A DNA stretch of 64,000 bases from Silene conica (lineage: Eukaryota > Streptophyta > Magnoliopsida > Caryophyllales > Caryophyllaceae): contig CM055312.2 of the NCBI GenBank assembly GCA_029255685.2, positions 28,180,203-28,244,202 of the forward strand, read 5' to 3'. Made by a program: the position numbers and the translations under genes. The number at the start of each line of letters is the position of its first letter. The first letter of the stretch is position 1. The notes below the pieces were generated by a model. That model saw only the letters and a program-made list of their open reading frames with translations, searched no databases and was not told the DNA's origin. Shown here one piece after another: positions 61,067-64,000 of the stretch.

Positions 61067-63512
61067 AATAGGTTGTTTGCATGTTTTCCGTTTACGTTTT
61101 TACGGAGTTATAGTGATAACAAAATAAAATTGGAATTTTCGTTTGATATATGATATGCACGAAATAATTTAAGCATAATTACCTACTGTTTTCTAAAATG
61201 TTTTAGAATATTTGGAATATTTGGAATATATTTTGCATGAATATTGATTAATGGTATATTAAATCTCGGTTTTTATAAAGTTTTAATGGTTAAAGTCGTT
61301 TATTTTGGGGAAAATAGCTAAAATCATCTTTTGGCCGAGATTTTTTAGTATGTTATCACATGTATTTTCTGTAATATGAATATGATTTTTCGTAAATTAT
61401 GGACTTATAAATCGTGTGATATGAATTTTAAGTGTTAAAATGCAATAAGATGAATAAAAATGGGTTAAAATAGTTATATTATGAATTTGACTATAAAAAT
61501 TTATGAGGATGTCACATGCAATATTTAAAATTTATGTTGAATTTTACAGAAATGTATCTCAAATATTGCAATATTATAGATTTTTAATGTAATAATCGGG
61601 TAATTAGTGACATAATTTCGACTTTAATAGTTTAAGTTGGAATTTGGCCATACAAATTTAACACGATGTCATATATATTATTTACAGCATGTATAAAATT
61701 TGCGAGAATTTTATCTTATTTTATGCTTGTGAAATAATTTTAAAGGTTAAAATTGTACGATATATGACGTAAATCGTTAAAATTTGCAAATGTTGTTAAA
61801 ATGGCCGAAAAATGTAACCCATATTAGTCATATATGATATGTTCATCATGAAAATTATCTTGGGAGCCAAAAGTTTCAGATATGATTTGATTTGATTTAA
61901 TTTTGATTTGTTAAAAGTAGCATTTAAAATTAAATAAAAGGAGTCATGCATTTAAAATTTCGGCTATGGGGCAATGTGCCATTAAATTTTCTGTCCATCT
62001 TGTGTTCTTAAAATTTTTTGGAAGGTATAAAAATATTATTAGTATTTAATTTGCATTTATAAAGTTAATTATTGATATTTCCGACTTAAAATGCTCGTTT
62101 TACGTCTTATTTACGAAATAATGTTAAAACCGTATAAATTCTTATATTTTAAGATTCTGAAAATTTTAAGAACATTATGGTTTTTTCAAAATTTGAATTT
62201 TGAATTTTCGAAATTTTAATGACTCTTTCGGATTTTTATATTATTTTTCCCGTAAAACCGAGTAATACCGATCAATATTGATATATATTAAGTTAAGTCA
62301 TGTTCAAAGTTTGAGTAAGACTAAATTTTGAAACCTATAAGAGTTAGGATGATTAACTTAAGGATGAAAACCGTTTCATATAATGCATAGTGTTGTTAAT
62401 CGTTAAAACACGCGATTCCATAAACCGAGGTTTGCGATAACTATTTAAATAAGTGTTTTAAATAGGACGATTTGGCTTAGGATTTGCATGATAATTCATA
62501 TTTACATAAGCATTGCATACTTTATTATGAATGTCATGATTTATTTTACGTAATTTTGGGAATTATGTAATTTACTTAGTATGGCCTTAGTTTTTAATCG
62601 GTATTTCCCGTAATGTAAGGGGTTACCGATTCGGTTGTAATTTTGTGATCTCGTATCACCCAATTGTAATTTATTTCTATTTTATAATGTATAAAGTAGA
62701 CTAGAAAAGTTGTAATATTTGTAAAATCCGGAGTTCCTTGAAGACGGTGCCATTCGGAAAGGAGTTCCGACAAGACGGTGTTTACCTCGAAGTGCGTGCC
62801 GCGTGAAGTTCAAGGGACCAAAGGAGTTGATTTCCGAATTTGTACTTTGTTATTTCTTTTCTAGGAAAGGCCATACTAGGGTTTATTTATTCTTTTATTT
62901 TGCTTTTATATGTTTGCATGCATAGCCAAATCGTCATACATCGTATCATGCATGTTTCGACCTAGTCGACCTAGTCTTTTATTTTATCGATAATTCACCG
63001 ACTTAGTTCACTTAAACGGAGATAGATAATAATTGACTAGATCTCTTACATATAAATATTGAGACTTAGCCTTACCAAAAAGTACGGACCCATGAATCCC
63101 TTCTTCACAAGAACGTAGGCTCGGCTACACCGGGGTACTAAAATTGTCACGTTGGGTAAGTGGGGTAATAAGATTACACCTTGAAATTTGGTTGATCTCA
63201 ACGAAAGTATTCGTAACCGTAGTTGCAATAAGTTCGGGCTAAAGATAATTTTAAGAAAATTGTCGACCGAGAGTTCTAAAAGTAGAACCGATTAAAGGGT
63301 TAATCCACCAAATTATACCGATACGGGTTGAATCGGCTACACCGTGCCCGGATTAGTATGGGTTTGGGTCTCGGGATTGTTTACTTAATTGGGTAAGAGA
63401 TCATTAAGTAAATATATAACTAAACTTGTTAAAGTTTCTAGTTTAAATTAAGAATTTTTAAAATGATGTTGTTTTTCCTTTTATTATTGTAGTTTAATTT
63501 TCAACAACATCA
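61067..63512 (+). other. Long copia leader, non-coding
   Basis: 2.45 kb, AT-rich, with no frame of note. It resembles the leader at 49273-50260 in composition and in scattered stretches (TGTCACATGCAATATTTA occurs in both). Nothing else was recognised. Confidence 0.7.
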
Positions 63513-64000
63513 ATGGCAACCAACGCTCCACCTCTCACTAACGTATCATGGCTTCGATCCTTTATGGATCGTTGCAAACTCGATAAACATGGTTCAAACT
63601 TTAAGGATTGGGATGCGCAATTACTTTTGGCCGCTCAAGGTGACGATAAGAGTCGTTACCTATCCGAAGCCGCTCCTCCCGCTCCAACCGCTCGTTCCGC
63701 GGTCGGAACTCATGAGGCCTATGAAGCCTACATGAAAGAGTCCTCCGCTCTTAAAAATGTGGTCATATTCTCCATGGAGCCGGATCTCCAAAGGAGTATG
63801 ATAAAGTTGACCACATCGTATGAAATATACACCAAGCTTGCGACCATGTTTTCGCAAACTCCAAGGGTGATTCAATATGAGGCGGCTTCCGCCTTCTTTG
63901 ACATTACATTCAAGGAAGGGCAAAAGATAAGCCCTCATGTGCTCAAACTCGTTGAGCTCGCGGAGACTCTAAAAACTCAAAATGTTGATGTTCCCGACTC
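63513..64000 (+). CDS. Copia gag, N-terminal 162 residues (cut by window edge)
   Basis: Open from ATG 63513 (MATNAPPLTNVSWLRSF) to the window end. It has the layout of plant copia Gag (UBN2-type): NFKDWDAQLLLAAQ near residue 35, the ALKNVVIFSMEPDLQ block near 85, and a helical core with YEIYTKLATMF and SPHVLKLVELAETL near 150. The zinc knuckle, protease, integrase and reverse transcriptase should follow beyond 64000. No break is seen in the visible part. Confidence 0.85.
   Translation, partial: MATNAPPLTNVSWLRSFMDRCKLDKHGSNFKDWDAQLLLAAQGDDKSRYLSEAAPPAPTARSAVGTHEAYEAYMKESSALKNVVIFSMEPDLQRSMIKLTTSYEIYTKLATMFSQTPRVIQYEAASAFFDITFKEGQKISPHVLKLVELAETLKTQNVDVPD

Larger units (their letters stand above)
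59795..64000 (+). mobile_element. Ty1/copia element, 5' LTR to gag, running off the window
   Basis: Inserted in the integrase-distal part of element B; the left flanking 5-mer GTGAT should recur on the far side. The LTR 59795-61052 (1258 bp) runs TGTTCGGAAATG...AACCCAACA. The primer site TGGTATCAGAGA lies at 61055-61066, followed by an unusually long leader (61067-63512) and gag from 63513. No break is seen in the visible part of gag. The lineage within copia is not fixed from gag alone; LTR size and leader suit Angela/Tork-like groups. Confidence 0.88.

Overview
The window is flowering-plant nuclear DNA, almost certainly a eudicot with a large, repeat-rich genome; the species cannot be told from the sequence. 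The evidence is one spliced host gene with GT-AG introns and a plant-type organellar methionyl-tRNA formyltransferase product, surrounded by plant element families: Tekay-like and Athila/Tat-like Ty3 elements, Ty1/copia elements, TRIMs, a Helitron, plant L1-type LINEs, Stowaway-like MITEs, a Mutator-like foldback and a CACTA end. There are no bacterial-style operons, rRNA or tRNA genes, or CRISPR arrays.

Left part (1-22443). A Tekay-like Ty3 element on the minus strand (91-9686, LTRs of about 2.1 kb, 5-bp target duplication ATGAC) sits in the end of a CACTA-like transposon that finishes at 9719. Next come a Stowaway-like MITE (9780-10095), a broken TRIM (10734-11112) and a decayed Helitron helicase (about 11146-22230). 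That helicase is split by an 8.8-kb non-autonomous LTR element with no coding region (12069-20888, LARD type, target duplication GCAAG). The probable Helitron 3' end (about 22443) lies only about 80 bp before the host gene.

Host gene (22522-26558, + strand). Eleven exons encode a 365-residue methionyl-tRNA formyltransferase with an organellar presequence. All splice sites and the catalytic Asn, His and Asp are present. Intron 6 holds a small Stowaway-like MITE.

Middle (about 27300-46562). An old Athila/Tat-like element on the minus strand (PBS for tRNA-Asp, leader, gag) has been cut into at least five pieces by later insertions. These are a full-length 5' to 3' LINE (27368-36126, 14-bp target duplication), a non-coding LTR element (36916-41476, target duplication GTAAT) and two copia solo LTRs (42021-44031 and 44289-45538). 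The LINE itself carries a TRIM with two identical LTRs inside ORF1 and a foldback Mutator-like MITE inside its poly(A) tail. One copia LTR carries a second TRIM family and another MITE.

Right part (46076-64000). Elements are stacked with only their left sides visible: Athila-like LTR, copia LTR, Tekay-like LTR, copia LTR plus leader, second LINE, Tekay-like element with gag-pol, and a copia element whose gag runs off the window. Apart from the host gene, everything recognised is mobile or derived from mobile DNA. No unknown multigene system was found. The most notable observations are the nest itself, a non-coding element that shares the ends and leader of its autonomous relatives, paired hairpins at the 5' ends of both LINEs, and a 4-base stop/start overlap between the LINE ORFs.
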